64,000 nt of DNA from Bursaphelenchus xylophilus (GCA_904066235.2 CAJFCV020000001.1:2356001-2420000), one strand, 5' to 3'; counted from the first letter of the stretch, positions 21,601 through 28,909 are shown. Numbers and translations are program-made. The notes: generated from the letters alone by a model not told the origin.

Positions 21601-23638
21601 TCCAGCGCCAATTGCAGGTCCTCGGCGGACTGCGCGGATGCGAGCTTTTCGTGGACCTTCGACAGCAACGCCTGCATTTCCATGAAGACCGCAATCTCCT
21701 CTTGATTGTGGTTGCTTTGGCACATGGATTCAACGGACGCTTGCCGGATTATCTTGCAATGCCGGTTTGAGCAAAACGAGTTCAGCATTTGGGTGATGGC
21801 GGCGCGCACGGCCAGTCGAACACTCGTGTCTTCACTGGAGAAGGTGGATGTGCAGATCTGCAATTGAAAGCAGTCGTTTCCATAGAGGGATTGCGGCAAT
21901 GGAGGTGGGTCAAGTGTTTCCTTGATGGGTCAACTCTTTCCTTGACAGGTCAACTCTTGCACTCAAGAAATAATTTTGCGCGGCGACGGAGGAGGCGCAT
22001 ATTCTTTGTGAAACTGCATAGATATTGTACAGAAGAGATGGGTGAATTAGCAAACAAACAGCCTAAATTTTTGGTTCTTTTTGAATCCCGACTTTTCGAA
22101 GATCGCATCGCTACCAGGAAAACGAATTGTGTAATGACAAAATAAAATTTCTCTTCGCTTCAGCGGCGCAATCGGCGCAGCAACATTGTGGTCATTATTT
22201 TCCTGACAGACTGATATTAAGCGCTACACATCAACGCTCTTACCTGTAAAGCCTCGTGCACATCGCTTAGGTTGACGGTCACTTCATTCAACGATATGAC
22301 TTGCACAATGATCTAGAAAAAATCATTTATTACTGGATTGCCAACTCACAGTTAAGATCTGACATTGATATTGCTTGTCCCATTGGGGCAGCGGCTTGAG
22401 GCATCGAAGCATCTGCGAACACAGCGAATCCTCCGCCTTTTTTGTGGCCGACTCCGAGAGCAGTGCGGAGTCCCGGAGAAGTTGTTGCAGGCCCTCGACG
22501 GCCAGTGGGACCAGCTTTTGTTTGTTGGAGTTGAGGATGAGGTCGAAGATGTGAAAGCATTTTTTCCGCTTTTCCGGGATCGGAACCGCCGGGATTTTTA
22601 TGGACTCTGAAAATTGTACAGTGAGGGAGCTGATCCAGTGGCAAAAGACGTATCATTTTGCATCCGGGAAGTGTCAAAAATGCGGCAAAATGCCTCCCTC
22701 TCCAACTAAAAAAAATCCGTTTTGAACTGCGCGCCCTTTCGTTCACAAAAAAAGTGGGCGCGCATTTGAAATCGGAGCTTTTTCACATGGAGAGGGAGGC
22801 ATTTTGCCACATTTTTGATACTTCCCGGATGCAAAATGGTACGTTTTTTGCCACTGGATCAGGTCCGCCACTGTAGATTCTTAAAATTAGACAAATTTTT
22901 TTTAAATCGTACAGTCGCAATGTCGCTTGTGTCATTTCACACATGCACTGTAATATAAACTATCACCTGTCGGGAAAATAACGGGCACAATGTAGCACTG
23001 AAGTGAAAAGAAATTTGATTGTGCCGCGACACTGTTCATTTTCTCCGCGGCGATGCGATTTTCGATGCGACAGAGAGCTCATTATTTTCCCGACAGACTG
23101 ATATCTCAGAAGTTGGCTTCATGCGAATTTTGGAATAGTTTCGTGCCTATTCCGACGGAAAATTGTTAATGCTTCCCAGAAAAAAGTTTTTTTCTTAAGG
23201 CTCTCCGCGTTTCGCGTACTCTCTCGGCTGCGAAAATTGTTCAATATCTCAGCTGTGCCTGTACACTAAATATGAACTAAAATTTAAGTCATTGGGACAT
23301 GAGTCATGTCTAATGTATGTATAGGTCTGTCGGGAAAATAATGAGCACTCTGTCGCAGCGAAAATCGCATCACCGCCGAAGAAAATGAATTGTGATGAAA
23401 CCATTTTTTCCCTTCAGCGACGCGATCGATGCATCAACATTGTGCTCATTATTTTCCCGACAGACTAAAGGCAAATTAAAAAAAAAAATTTTGCAAAAAA
23501 AACATCTATATTTTAAGATAATAAAATGGAAAATTAAAAGTGATTGTAATTACCTTTCGCCACATAGACCGCCTCCACCAAGCCCGTGACGTTTTTGGCA
23601 TCCGGCGCTTTTTCGATGCTCACCAAGAGACGTTCCAT
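691..23638 (-). CDS. ARFGEF3: ARFGEF3/BIG3-like protein, 22 exons, 1,707 aa
   Basis: Exons, 5' to 3' on the minus strand: 23638-23554, 22606-22350, 22312-22244, 21857-21529, 21467-21321, 19548-19263, 18546-18267, 18223-18099, 17713-17479, 17440-17267, 16856-16463, 15895-15649, 15610-15319, 15274-15107, 14144-13845, 13309-13130, 12163-11995, 11947-11753, 9481-9197, 8674-8300, 1796-1493, 918-691. All phases join and total 5,124 nt. The N-terminus MERLLVSIEKAPD fits the human BIG3 start. Matching blocks run in the same order: VRAAITQMLNSF (~165), VRVIEYIVELERYSF (~730), DQLGSGWKPLFGALKAIR (~950), TGSACFRHLVNSFG (~1280), ANLYRLSVASKAI (~1500). In vertebrates BIG3 is a Golgi/secretory-granule scaffold related to BIG-type ARF exchange factors. 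I see no canonical Sec7 catalytic motif, as expected for BIG3. One donor (21528, GTTGGT) is unusual. A TTTCAG at 23675 upstream of the ATG could be a 5'-UTR or spliced-leader acceptor. The protein is shorter than human BIG3 (about 2,177 aa). Family assignment rests on remembered homologous blocks. Confidence 0.85.
977..1428. mobile_element. Palindromic TA-flanked MITE in last intron of ARFGEF3-like gene
   Basis: Inverted termini CAGTACTCCAAGAC / GTCTTGGAGTACTG extend inward for about 120 bp (GCAAGGATATGGCAAGATCT and its complement). TA flanks both ends (975-976, 1429-1430). No coding capacity. The TA target and palindromic form point to a non-autonomous Tc1/mariner-type element. Confidence 0.75.
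1897..2046. mobile_element. Family A palindromic MITE (GTCGGGAAAATAATGAGC type)
   Basis: About 150 bp with inverted ends of the type TATCAGTCTGT and a tail ATTTTCCCGACAGACNGATA. The interior carries GCATCGCCGCCGAG- and GCGACGCGATCGGC-like blocks. This is one of roughly 30 copies in the window. Confidence 0.8.
2403..3957 (-). mobile_element. Tc1-like transposon with decayed transposase and ~390-bp inverted repeats
   Basis: Ends are CAGTGCGCGACAAAATTATA and its complement, flanked by TA. On the minus strand, across about 3200-2820, a broken reading frame keeps Tc1-family landmarks: YTLMQGSARVY (where active elements have MQDNAPAH) and RSLDLYPIENVWGF (the SPDLNPIENLWG block). In-frame stops and loss of the second catalytic Asp show it is dead. 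The inverted arms (about 2403-2800 and 3575-3957) include the 3' end of the transposase region, which is why they are unusually long. It lies in the 6.5-kb intron of the ARFGEF3-like gene. Confidence 0.85.
4168..7673 (+). CDS. MULE-transposase-derived gene nested in an intron, 6 exons, 570 aa
   Basis: Exons 4168-4298, 4743-5356, 5742-5988, 6515-6611, 6696-7123, 7478-7673 join in phase (1,713 nt). Residues ~70-150 hold a Cys/His cluster (YVCASC...HELRHYC) resembling the DNA-binding zinc fingers (FLYWCH/WRKY-GCM1 type) at the front of MULE proteins. Residues ~250-505 match the MULE transposase core (GTYDFCPTGYLQLLSIFG; FPYETASVKAF; FPSVQPVLCVFLLKQAL). The usual catalytic positions are replaced: Asp of the DGTF motif is Ala286, Asp of the D-F/Y-E motif is Pro352, and the His of CFFHF is Leu376. 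No SWIM finger follows; the C-terminus is a short charged coiled region. An intact spliced frame with a dead active site suggests a host-retained protein rather than a working transposase. It lies antisense within the ARFGEF3-like gene; its introns carry family A and B MITEs. Confidence 0.75.
4328..4482. mobile_element. Family A MITE in intron 1 of the MULE-derived gene
   Basis: Starts TATCCGTCTGTCGGGGAAAT and ends with an inverted GACTGACCGAT. Belongs to the ATGTGGATTTGTCGC sub-type. Confidence 0.7.
4515..4720. mobile_element. Family B palindromic MITE (CCTGATCCAGTGGC type)
   Basis: Inverted repeat of about 205 bp. The arms read GGACCTGATCCAGTTGCAAA...AAGCATCAAAAATGTGGC and the complement, ending CACTGTA. 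About a dozen copies occur in the window, several flanked by TA. It forms the 3' half of intron 1 of the MULE-derived gene. Confidence 0.8.
5368..5725. mobile_element. Family A MITE interrupted by a 223-bp CACGTC element
   Basis: A family A copy (GTCGAATCGAAAGTCACATCG ... GACGCGACCGGCGCACCG...CCGACAGGCTAATA) is split at its CATCG site by the element at 5391-5613. It occupies intron 2 of the MULE-derived gene. Confidence 0.8.
5391..5613. mobile_element. CACGTC element, copy 1, with 5-bp target duplication CATCG
   Basis: Termini CACGTCAAACTGAG / CTCAGTTTGACGTG. The flanks 5386-5390 and 5614-5618 are both CATCG, and the host is a family A MITE whose uninterrupted form has a single CATCG. The interior is non-coding and near-identical to the copies at 12593 and 14610. 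Confidence 0.85.
7255..7430. repeat. Family F inverted repeat
   Basis: Arms ATACTCGATTTAGGGGTTTT...GATGGTGCTG and CAGCACCATCGAAAACCCCT...TCGAGTAT face each other across about 50 bp. The same arms recur at 12300-12590 and, in part, at 42120-42310. Lies in the last intron of the MULE-derived gene. Confidence 0.7.
8020..8258. mobile_element. Family B MITE
   Basis: Left end TACAGTGGGGGACCTGATCC; the right arm ends GCCACTGGATCAGG without the final CACTGTA, so the right tip is lost. It abuts the donor side of the exon ending at 8300. Confidence 0.75.
8790..9180. repeat. Family C inverted repeat (AAGTGCGACGCTCAGATTTT type)
   Basis: Diverged copy of the large family C palindrome. Recognisable blocks are CTCAGATTTCAATGAAACTC at the left, CTCTCAGCGTTTCGCGTATT in the middle and CTAAGCGCCCCACTTGG at the right. 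Confidence 0.6.
9585..9916. repeat. Family C inverted repeat, well-preserved copy
   Basis: About 330 bp. The left end GGGAAGTGCTCCAAGTGCGA and right end CTGAGCGTCGCACTTGGAGT mirror each other; the interior has GCTCGCGCTTTGCAG and AAAGCGCGAGCTAAAA. It lies immediately 3' of tRNA copy 2. Confidence 0.75.
9938..10019 (-). tRNA. tRNA-Leu(AAG), copy 2
   Basis: 82 nt, identical to copy 1 in the body. On the minus strand it is preceded by GTAAACCATAGCCTCGCTTG and, 60 bp further out, by half of a family A element (around 10090-10135). The same arrangement precedes copies 5, 6 and 7. Confidence 0.95.
10199..10280 (-). tRNA. tRNA-Leu(AAG), copy 3
   Basis: 82 nt, anticodon AAG. It differs from copies 1 and 2 by one base in the D-arm (GAGCGGTC instead of GAGTGGTC). 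The 3' flank TTTTTATTGTAAAATACG is shared with copies 1 and 4. It is 180 bp from copy 2, in the same orientation. Confidence 0.95.
10379..11189. mobile_element. 811-bp palindromic TA-flanked element
   Basis: Ends GTGCCCGACAATTAAAGGTG / complement, each flanked by TA. Arms of about 290 bp mirror each other (CCCGATATTGCCCTGAGGCA; CAGAGACATAGTCAGGGTTA and complements). There is no transposase. Probably a non-autonomous Tc1/mariner-type element in an intron of the ARFGEF3-like gene. Confidence 0.8.
11440..11521 (+). tRNA. tRNA-Leu(AAG), copy 4
   Basis: 82 nt, anticodon AAG, intact stems. It is on the plus strand, antisense to the ARFGEF3-like gene. The 5' flank AAAAAGTAAATCATAACCTC resembles copy 3. 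Confidence 0.95.
12270..12847. mobile_element. Family F element with a CACGTC element inserted near its right end
   Basis: Outer ends TTGCGACCCAAAATGGGGTA (left) and its complement at 12825-12847 (right). Inner arms are AACTTGGTTTAGGGGCTTTC and CGAGAACCCCTAAACCAAG. The right part is interrupted at 12593-12817. Confidence 0.7.
12593..12817. mobile_element. CACGTC element, copy 2
   Basis: 225 bp with termini CACGTCAAACTGAG / CTCAGTTTGACGTG. Flanks are CGGGG (left) and CGGTG (right), a 5-bp duplication with one mismatch. It is nested in a family F element. Confidence 0.8.
12878..13100. repeat. GCACNGTGC-rich stem-loop repeat
   Basis: Contains a series of TGCAC(C/T)GTGC and GCACAGTGC short palindromes with GTCGCTGCGACAGCGCC and TGCATTGGCGACAAGC-like blocks. 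The same order of blocks occurs at 13488-13760, 14835-15045, 39340-39830 and 61387-61580. Confidence 0.65.
13488..13760. repeat. GCACNGTGC-rich stem-loop repeat
   Basis: Second copy of the repeat, in the intron between ARFGEF3-like exons 15 and 16. It includes CGCACAGTGCAAACCGC, TTTGCACTGTGCGAAAA and TTGCACGGTGCGTGGGCGAC. Confidence 0.65.
14209..14367. mobile_element. Family A MITE
   Basis: Starts TATCAGTCTGTTGAGAAAAT and ends ATTTTCCCGACAGACAGAT, with GTCGCATCGAAAATCGCAT inside. Two further family A right-end fragments follow directly up to about 14550. Confidence 0.8.
14610..14834. mobile_element. CACGTC element, copy 3, with 5-bp target duplication CACCG
   Basis: 225 bp, same termini as the other copies. 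Both flanks (14605-14609 and 14835-14839) read CACCG. The host is a GCACNGTGC repeat; removing the element restores TTTTTGCACCGTGCATTG, a block seen uninterrupted at about 39400. Confidence 0.85.
14835..15045. repeat. GCACNGTGC-rich stem-loop repeat, split by CACGTC copy 3
   Basis: The block order matches the copies at 12878 and 39340. Its first few bases lie left of the inserted CACGTC element. Confidence 0.6.
15971..16132. mobile_element. Family A MITE (ATGTGGATTT sub-type)
   Basis: TATCAGTCTCTCGGGAAAAT at the left, CCGACAGACCGATA at the right; AATCTACAGCCGTGGATAGC in the middle marks the second sub-type. Confidence 0.75.
16261..16420. mobile_element. Family A MITE (ATGAGCAC sub-type)
   Basis: TATCGATCTGCCGGGAAAAT at the left and a diverged right end AACAAATCGATAG. 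Lies just 3' (on the minus strand) of exon 11 of the ARFGEF3-like gene. Confidence 0.7.
16963..17075. mobile_element. Family B MITE, left arm only
   Basis: TACAGTGGAGGGTCTGATTC to CTCTCCAAGTGAAAAAACTC, then unrelated sequence; the right arm has been lost. Confidence 0.6.
17868..18001. mobile_element. Family A MITE (ATGTGGATTT sub-type)
   Basis: ACTGTCTGTCGGGAAAATAA at the left; AAGACAGACTGATA at the right. Confidence 0.7.
18586..18736. mobile_element. Family A MITE (ATGAGC sub-type)
   Basis: GTCGGGAAAATAATGAGCGC at the left; TTTTCCCGACATACCGATA at the right. Confidence 0.7.
18800..19245. repeat. Family C inverted repeat
   Basis: Blocks GCGGTGCTCAAATTTTTTGA and CTGAGCGTCGCACTTGAAGC at the ends; CTCTCCGCGTTTCGCATACT inside. 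Diverged copy. Confidence 0.6.
19583..19742. mobile_element. Family A MITE (ATATGGATTC sub-type)
   Basis: GTCAGTCTGTCGCAAAAATA at the left; CCCGAAAGACTGATA at the right, directly abutting the minisatellite. Confidence 0.65.
19760..21275. repeat. 1.5-kb minisatellite, 23-bp unit with a TGCACGGTGCA palindrome
   Basis: About 65 tandem copies of a unit close to GGTTTTTGCACGGTGCAGAA plus TGG. Each unit contains the perfect or near-perfect palindrome TGCACGGTGCA. Variant units (GAACAGTGCAAAATCAGGC; GCAGGGTGTAGGAAGG) recur as blocks, so parts of the array were duplicated as multi-unit segments. It lies in an intron of the ARFGEF3-like gene between exons 5 and 6. Long open frames crossing it on both strands are by-products of a stop-free unit whose length is not a multiple of three. 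Confidence 0.9.
22100..22216. mobile_element. Family A MITE fragment
   Basis: Only the right two-thirds is present (GCATCGCTACCAGGAAAACG ... TTTTCCTGACAGACTGATA). Confidence 0.55.
22617..22875. mobile_element. Family B MITE
   Basis: TACAGTGAGGGAGCTGATCC to GGATCAGGTCCGCCACTGTA, about 259 bp, nearly perfect inverted repeat. It sits 10 bp outside exon 2 of the ARFGEF3-like gene. Confidence 0.8.
22970..23103. mobile_element. Family A MITE
   Basis: CCTGTCGGGAAAATAACGGG at the left, TTTCCCGACAGACTGATA at the right; internal deletion relative to full copies. Confidence 0.7.
23322..23467. mobile_element. Family A MITE (ATGAGCAC sub-type)
   Basis: GGTCTGTCGGGAAAATAATG ... TTATTTTCCCGACAGACTAA. Confidence 0.75.
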
Positions 23639-23767
23639 GCGTTGACCGGAATATTGTGCCGGAAGGGACCCAAGCCTGAAAGCCAGACACGTAATCTGAT
23701 GTCATAACCGAACAAAAAAACCGTTTTGTTGCAAACCTATGCTCTCCAGGAGAAAACAGCGCTATAT

Positions 23768-23916
23768 TATCCGTCGGTCGGGAAAATGATGAGCAATTTT
23801 TTGGATGGAAAATTGCGTTGAAAATGAATTGTGTTGCGGCAAAATGAAATCGCTTTTCACTTCAGCGACGCGATTGGCGCACCCACATTGGGCTCATTAT
23901 TTTCCCGACAGACTGA
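23768..23916. mobile_element. Family A MITE
   Basis: TATCCGTCGGTCGGGAAAAT ... TTTTCCCGACAGACTGAA. It lies upstream of the first coding exon of the ARFGEF3-like gene. Confidence 0.7.
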
Positions 23917-24479
23917 AAATTCATTTCCCGCAGCCAAAAAAAAAAGAATTGCAATATCTGGAAATCCCCTTAATCCCTGTTTTCCCCTGTTCTCCCTCAG
24001 CTGCTGCTTTTCTAAATGCGAATAAAGAATCTCCAAAAATTTGGAGATCTTCCACTCATCCCCCACGTCATAATCCACCTCCCCATTTATAGAATTTTCA
24101 ACAATTTTTTGACTGTTAAAATCCCCAAAGAAAGCCTCTTAATTTCGCCGCAAAATAACTCCGTATATCGAGTGTTCCGGCGGTGGTGTGGAGGGAGGGA
24201 AAAAAGAGACGAATTCCCGTATTTTTGGCTTGTTTTGGGCCGCTTTTTGGGTCCCCTCCTTTTACGGCGGCCGGCCTTCGGCCCGCGCTCCCGGCTCTTT
24301 CTCCGAAGGCTTCATTTTGCTTGAGGGCCGAAGCCGCGCTCTCAGAAATAAATTGGGTTATAACTTGGAGACGAAATAATGAGCATTTCCTATCGTTTTA
24401 TAAGGTAACATGGGGTAGTAGAGTCATGGAAAAAATTATGTTTTAGGGGCAATCTAAGCAAGCTTAAATGTCATTTATC

Positions 24480-24770
24480 TCACTAAAGTGCGACGCTCAG
24501 ACTTCTTTTTGAAATTTCCTGCCTGCCAATTCTAGCAAGTTTAAGCGTCTTGCGAAAATGACCAACTTTTTCGATGGAAGGTTGGAAAAATCACGGCACT
24601 TTTTTGCCAATCTTGGCACGAAAAGTTTCATACCTAATTTCTACCGTCTTGTTTCCATAGGAAATCAACTTTTTCATGCGAAACTGGCAAAGATATGGAC
24701 AAAAAATATTTTTAAAAAAAGGAAATCTCAGCGTCAATTAAGCCTTCCTTTGCTAATTCTGTCACAGATC
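24480..24770. repeat. Family C-like degenerate repeat
   Basis: Weak matches to family C (AAGTGCGACGCTCAGACTTC; GCACGAAAAGTTTCATACCT; GAAACTGGCAAAGATATGG). The rest of 23,920-24,980 shows nothing else I can call with confidence. Confidence 0.4.
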
Positions 24771-24983
24771 GCGGCATAAACCCTTTCGGTTGTTCATTGT
24801 TCAAAAAAAAGAATTTTCTTCACCGACCTTTACATGGATCACATTCCAGGCTCCTTGACGCTTCGGCCCGCTGAATTGCAGCGAAAAACCCCTGAGAAGT
24901 GTCTTGGGTTGCAGAGAAAGAGAGCTGTTACCGATTTACACAGTAGCGCTTCATACTGTGTATTATAAATCGGTAGGCGTGGC

Positions 24984-25121
24984 CTAATGGTAGACAATAT
25001 TGTTATTCGAGGTGTGACACTCGCGAAAGCAACCAGACAGGTAGACTACAAGAAGCACGATCAGAAATGTGACACCAACAGCGGCGAATAGAAAATAGTA
25101 CCATTTGGAAAATAACCATTT
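24984..25121 (-). pseudogene. Orphan exon with a transmembrane segment and stop
   Basis: Minus-strand frame KWLFSKWYYFLFAAVGVTFL..., a strongly hydrophobic stretch followed by YLSGCFRECHTSNNN and a TAG at 24984-24986. It looks like the last exon (membrane segment plus short tail) of a single-pass protein, similar in plan to the last exons of genes A and B. Upstream it runs directly into the satellite array at 25130, with no acceptor visible. Either a gene cut off by the array or chance. Confidence 0.3.
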
Positions 25122-25129
25122 CGGACATG

Positions 25130-25910
25130 TTATACGATGGAAATTTTTTTCAAATTGATAAAAATGAGGTGTGACATGTTATACGATGGATTTTTTTTTT
25201 CAAATTGAGAAAAATAAGATGTGACATCTTATACGACGGAAATTTTTTTCAAATTGAGAAAAATAAGATGTGACATCTTATACGACGAAAATTTTTTTCA
25301 AATTGAGAAAAATAAGATGTGACATCTTATACGACGGAAATTTTTTTCAAATTGAGAAAAATAAGATGTGACATCTTATACGACGAAAATTTTTTTCAAA
25401 ATGAGAAAAATAAGATGTGACATCTTATACGACGGAAATTTTTTTTTCAAATTGAGAAAAATAAGATGTGACATCTTATACGACGAAAAATTTTTTCGAA
25501 TTGAGAAAAATAAGATGTGCCATCTTATACGACGGAAATTTTTTTCAAATTGAGAAAAATAAGATGTGACATCTTATACGACGAAAATTTTTTTCAAATT
25601 GAGAAAAATAAGATGTGACATCTTATACGACGGAAATTTTTTTCAAATTGAGAAAAATAAGATGTGACATCTTATACGACGAAAATTTTTTTCAAAATGA
25701 GAAAAATAAGATGTGACATCTTATACGACGGAAATTTTTTTTTCAAATTGAGAAAAATAAGATGTGACATCTTATACGACGAAAAATTTTTTCGAATTGA
25801 GAAAAATAAGATGTGCCATCTTATACGACGAAAAATTTTTTCAAATTGAGAAAAATAAGATGTGACATGTTATACGATGGAAATTTTTTTTCAAATCATT
25901 TTTTCAATTT
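25130..25910. repeat. 49-bp satellite array (GATGTGACATCTTATACGAC)
   Basis: About 16 tandem units of about 49 bp (GATGTGACATCTTATACGAC then a T-run, CAAATTGAGAAAAATAA). Two six-unit blocks about 296 bp apart share the same private variants (AATGAGAAAAATAAG, TTTTTTCGAATTGAG, GATGTGCCATC), so a higher-order duplication happened. The first and last units read ACATGTTATACGATGG, the variant used at 33550-34100. The array lies about 200 bp past the 3' end of gene A. Confidence 0.9.
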
Positions 25911-26134
25911 ATATATAGGACCTTATGTCAACTTCCGATTCATTTTTCACCCCTAAAACCGGAAACTGGGCAGCCAATTTTTACATATTCTTAATCGGCA
26001 CAATTTTTCGGATGTTTCAACATGTCCGGTCAAAAAGTAGGAGCCCCCATAAAAGTACTTTCCTTTTCAGACCAATCAGACGAAAGAGTCTTTTACTTTG
26101 CAAGTATCAACAAAACGACACAAGAATTACCGGA

Positions 26135-26140
26135 TTTATT
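26135..26140 (-). terminator. poly(A) signal of gene A
   Basis: AATAAA on the minus strand 66 bp past the stop; the matching signal of gene B is at 33370. Confidence 0.6.
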
Positions 26141-26205
26141 TAAACTTCGGTAGGACAAGCAAAGGCCGATCGATAATTCATGTGGCGATTCATTGCATCT
26201 TCGAA

Positions 26206-28465
26206 TCAACCTTCAACACCTCCGTTTTGGTGTTCTCGTCCGTCCTCGGGTCCCTTTCCTCGCTTCTTTCTCTTTCTCAAACAGCCCGCAATTGCCTTAC
26301 GCTCCGACTAAAACAAATACAAATTTATTTCGAACACCTCGCAATGATGTATTTTTGGGTAGATTTGGCCAGAAAAACGACCAATTTGTCTGGTCGTTGG
26401 CACCAATTTGGCCGACCGTTCGGAAATAACCCCACAAATCCCACAACTTACAAAGCAAACCACGGAAAGACCAATAAGGATCAAAAGGATGAAAACCCCG
26501 TTGAAGATTCCTATGTGGGTCAACCGCCTCGACGTCCAAAGGACGGCCTCTGAGTAGTCCCTAAAAACCGATCAAAACAATGCACATTCAACCTACATAT
26601 CACTGGAACCGTCAGAGAAGAAGCGAACATAGGCTTTCTTGAGCTTGTCGCCGGGAATGGTCGAGTTCAAGCAGTTGTGGACGACTTCGAGGTACTGCTA
26701 AAATTTGGACATGAGAAAAACGACTGTTTCACCAAAACTTACAACATGATACCATTCCGAATTTTCGTTGGCGACCAGAGTAATATTACCGCCGGCGCAT
26801 GGTTTGGATTTCCAGGGAGGACTCAGAGGACCGACGGTGACTTCCTGACACTTCCCATCGCCGTCTTTGTACACATAGGTCCCATTGACTTGATTCACTC
26901 CCAATTTATCGTCCACCACTACGGGTATTCTAGCACTCTCGATCTCGTTTCCATCGAGACCAAAGATGAAAGTTTCCCTCGCAGCCGCACTTGCAATCCC
27001 GTAGAGCTTGTCCTGGACTCGGTAAACCTCAAACTCGGGATAGCATAATACTCTTCTGGTAACAGCGCGGATTTTATCTGTGTTGCCGGCAGCGGGGCAA
27101 TTACTGAAATACGTAACATATAAATTAAGACGAACTTACATAGGTAATCCGTTTCTATTTTTAGTCCTGACTTCTCCACCGAGTGCAATATCCTCTCCTT
27201 TCGCTACCATCTGCACATTAGCGCCGTCGACTGTACCGTCTGTCAACTCAATGTCAATCGTTTTTCTGAAACAGAAAGGGCATTAAAATTCTCCAACGCA
27301 ATAATTTAAAAAGTTCACTCTTCATTCTCTGCACTATAGAGAATGAAAAAGATGGGCCAATGTGAAAGAAAACCCGCTAAAATGGTATGGCGCAACTCGG
27401 AAAACAAGCCTTGAAAAATCTGCGTAACTACCGTAAATTTCATTCGTTATATAACGAGCCTCGTCCCGGCCTGCCTTCGCCAAGGTTTCAGCACACTTTC
27501 AAGAGGAGACGAAACTGGTCGCAGCTAGACTTGGCTGCCGGGCTGGGCCGGCCGGTGTTCGGGCCGGGCCGAAACAAAATTGAAACAGGCCGGGCCGCAA
27601 TTTTCGGCCCGGCAAAAAAGGCAATGCGTTTGTTAGTAATTTTTTGCTTTAAAAATTTATTTGTTAGTCGTTGTAATAAAGAAAAATATGTCACATCTGA
27701 TAGTGAAGGAAGGTTTTTTATTGTTTGTTAATTTTCGGGCCGCGGGCTGAGCCGGGCCGGGCCGAAGAAAAATTGAAACGGGCCGGGCCGACCTCTCCCG
27801 GCCCGCGGGCCGCGATTTTCGGCCCGGGCCGGCCCGAGAGCCATGCCTAGTCGCAGCGCAAAATAATAATTTTTTCGAGCCTTGCCGTGGCTTTGGTCTT
27901 ACAGTTAGCCGTCAGAAACGACCGAGATTTTTGGGTCAAAAGTTGGAAAAAATGCCACTTTTTTGGTGAACTCTGGCATGAAGAGTTTTCGCAAAAACTG
28001 CTCTGTAATAAAAAATATCTGGCCGCTTACGCCTTTTCGGGCGTGTGTGTACCTCAAAAAATCTATCTTTGCCTAAAAGGTTAAACTGTCAAATTAACTC
28101 CGTAAAGTTGCACTGCAGCCTGCTAAAAATTGAAAAACTTTACGGAGTGGCAATTGCATGAAACACAATTCATGGTCCGGCGCAGGTCGAAAGAAACGTT
28201 TTCAGAATAAAATGAACCAAAACGCTGTAAATCTTCAGCCGAACCTAACAAAACCTTCTAAACTGAGCCGAGTCCCTGAAAAACAAGCACAAAGACCGTC
28301 CCCAACTTACTTTTCAATCGTTCCGTTCCAGTGGATCGTTTTCATTTCAATCGCACCACCTTTGAAATCGAACACCTTGAGCTCGGCGGACTGAGGCTGC
28401 AGACCGTCGAACACGCTGCACATCAAGAGCGACTTCACCAGCGTTTTCATCGCGGAGTCGTCCAT
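26206..28465 (-). CDS. Type I membrane protein, paralog A, 6 exons, 317 aa
   Basis: Exons 28465-28311, 27265-27140, 27103-26743, 26697-26597, 26560-26452, 26307-26206 join in phase. A short N-terminal hydrophobic segment (MKTLVKSLLMCSVF) looks like a signal peptide. The ectodomain has several N-glycosylation sequons (NGT, GNIT, NST) and Cys pairs; one transmembrane helix (GVFILLILIGLSVVCF) precedes a basic tail. The family is unknown to me. It is about 80-90 percent alike to gene B, which lies inverted 2.8 kb away. Relative to B, the last exon has lost 8 bp; the frame shifts and the tail ends early (GREHQNGGVEG). Intron 1 contains a hAT insertion absent from B. Confidence 0.8.
27526..27849. 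mobile_element. GC-rich hAT-type MITE with 8-bp target duplication GTCGCAGC
   Basis: Element ends TAGACTTGGCT and AGCCATGCCTA, flanked by GTCGCAGC at 27518-27525 and 27850-27857. The interior has runs of GGGCCGGGCC around an A/T-rich core. The homologous intron of gene B (31640-31655) has a single GTCGCAGC and no insertion, so the insertion boundaries are proven. An 8-bp duplication is the hAT signature. Confidence 0.92.
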
Positions 28466-28650
28466 CGTCGTCGATCCAAGGAGCGGCCGCTGACGCGGGC
28501 GAAAACACACAAAAATGAATCTCACGAGATTTTGAGATTCATTCTATGCAATTTTTTTTGTATTGTTGGCAATTTGAGAATAATTTTCGGAATGCAGAGG
28601 GAGAGATGCAGAGAGAACTCGGATTTGCTGATTTGCACGCCATTTTCATT

Positions 28651-28909
28651 TACAGTGAGGGACCTGATCCAGTGGCAAAAAACGTATCGTTTTGCATCTG
28701 GGAAGTATCAAAAATGTGGCAAAATGCCTCCCTCTCCAACTAAAAAAACTCCGTTTTGAACTGCGCGCCCCTTCTCTCACAAAAAGATTTGGCGCGCTTT
28801 TGTAATCGCATTTTTTTTCACTTGGAGACGGAGGTATTTTGCTGCATTTTTGATACTTCCCGGATGCAAAACAGTACGTTTTTGGCCAATTTTCAGGTCG
28901 GCCACTGTA
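28651..28909. mobile_element. Family B MITE upstream of gene A
   Basis: TACAGTGAGGGACCTGATCC ... CAGGTCGGCCACTGTA, about 259 bp. It lies 190 bp upstream of the gene A start codon. Confidence 0.8.

Noticed and set aside
24830..24896. Possible upstream coding exon of the ARFGEF3-like gene
   Set aside because: No Met precedes it in the needed frame, and the downstream MERLLVSIEKAPD start already matches the family N-terminus.
25130..25910. Regular repeats that could suggest a CRISPR array
   Set aside because: Units are head-to-tail with no unique spacers, the host is a eukaryote, and the same motif belongs to dispersed elements.
26098..27048. Plus-strand open frames opposite gene A
   Set aside because: They are antisense shadows of the six-exon minus-strand gene, whose exon boundaries match those of gene B.
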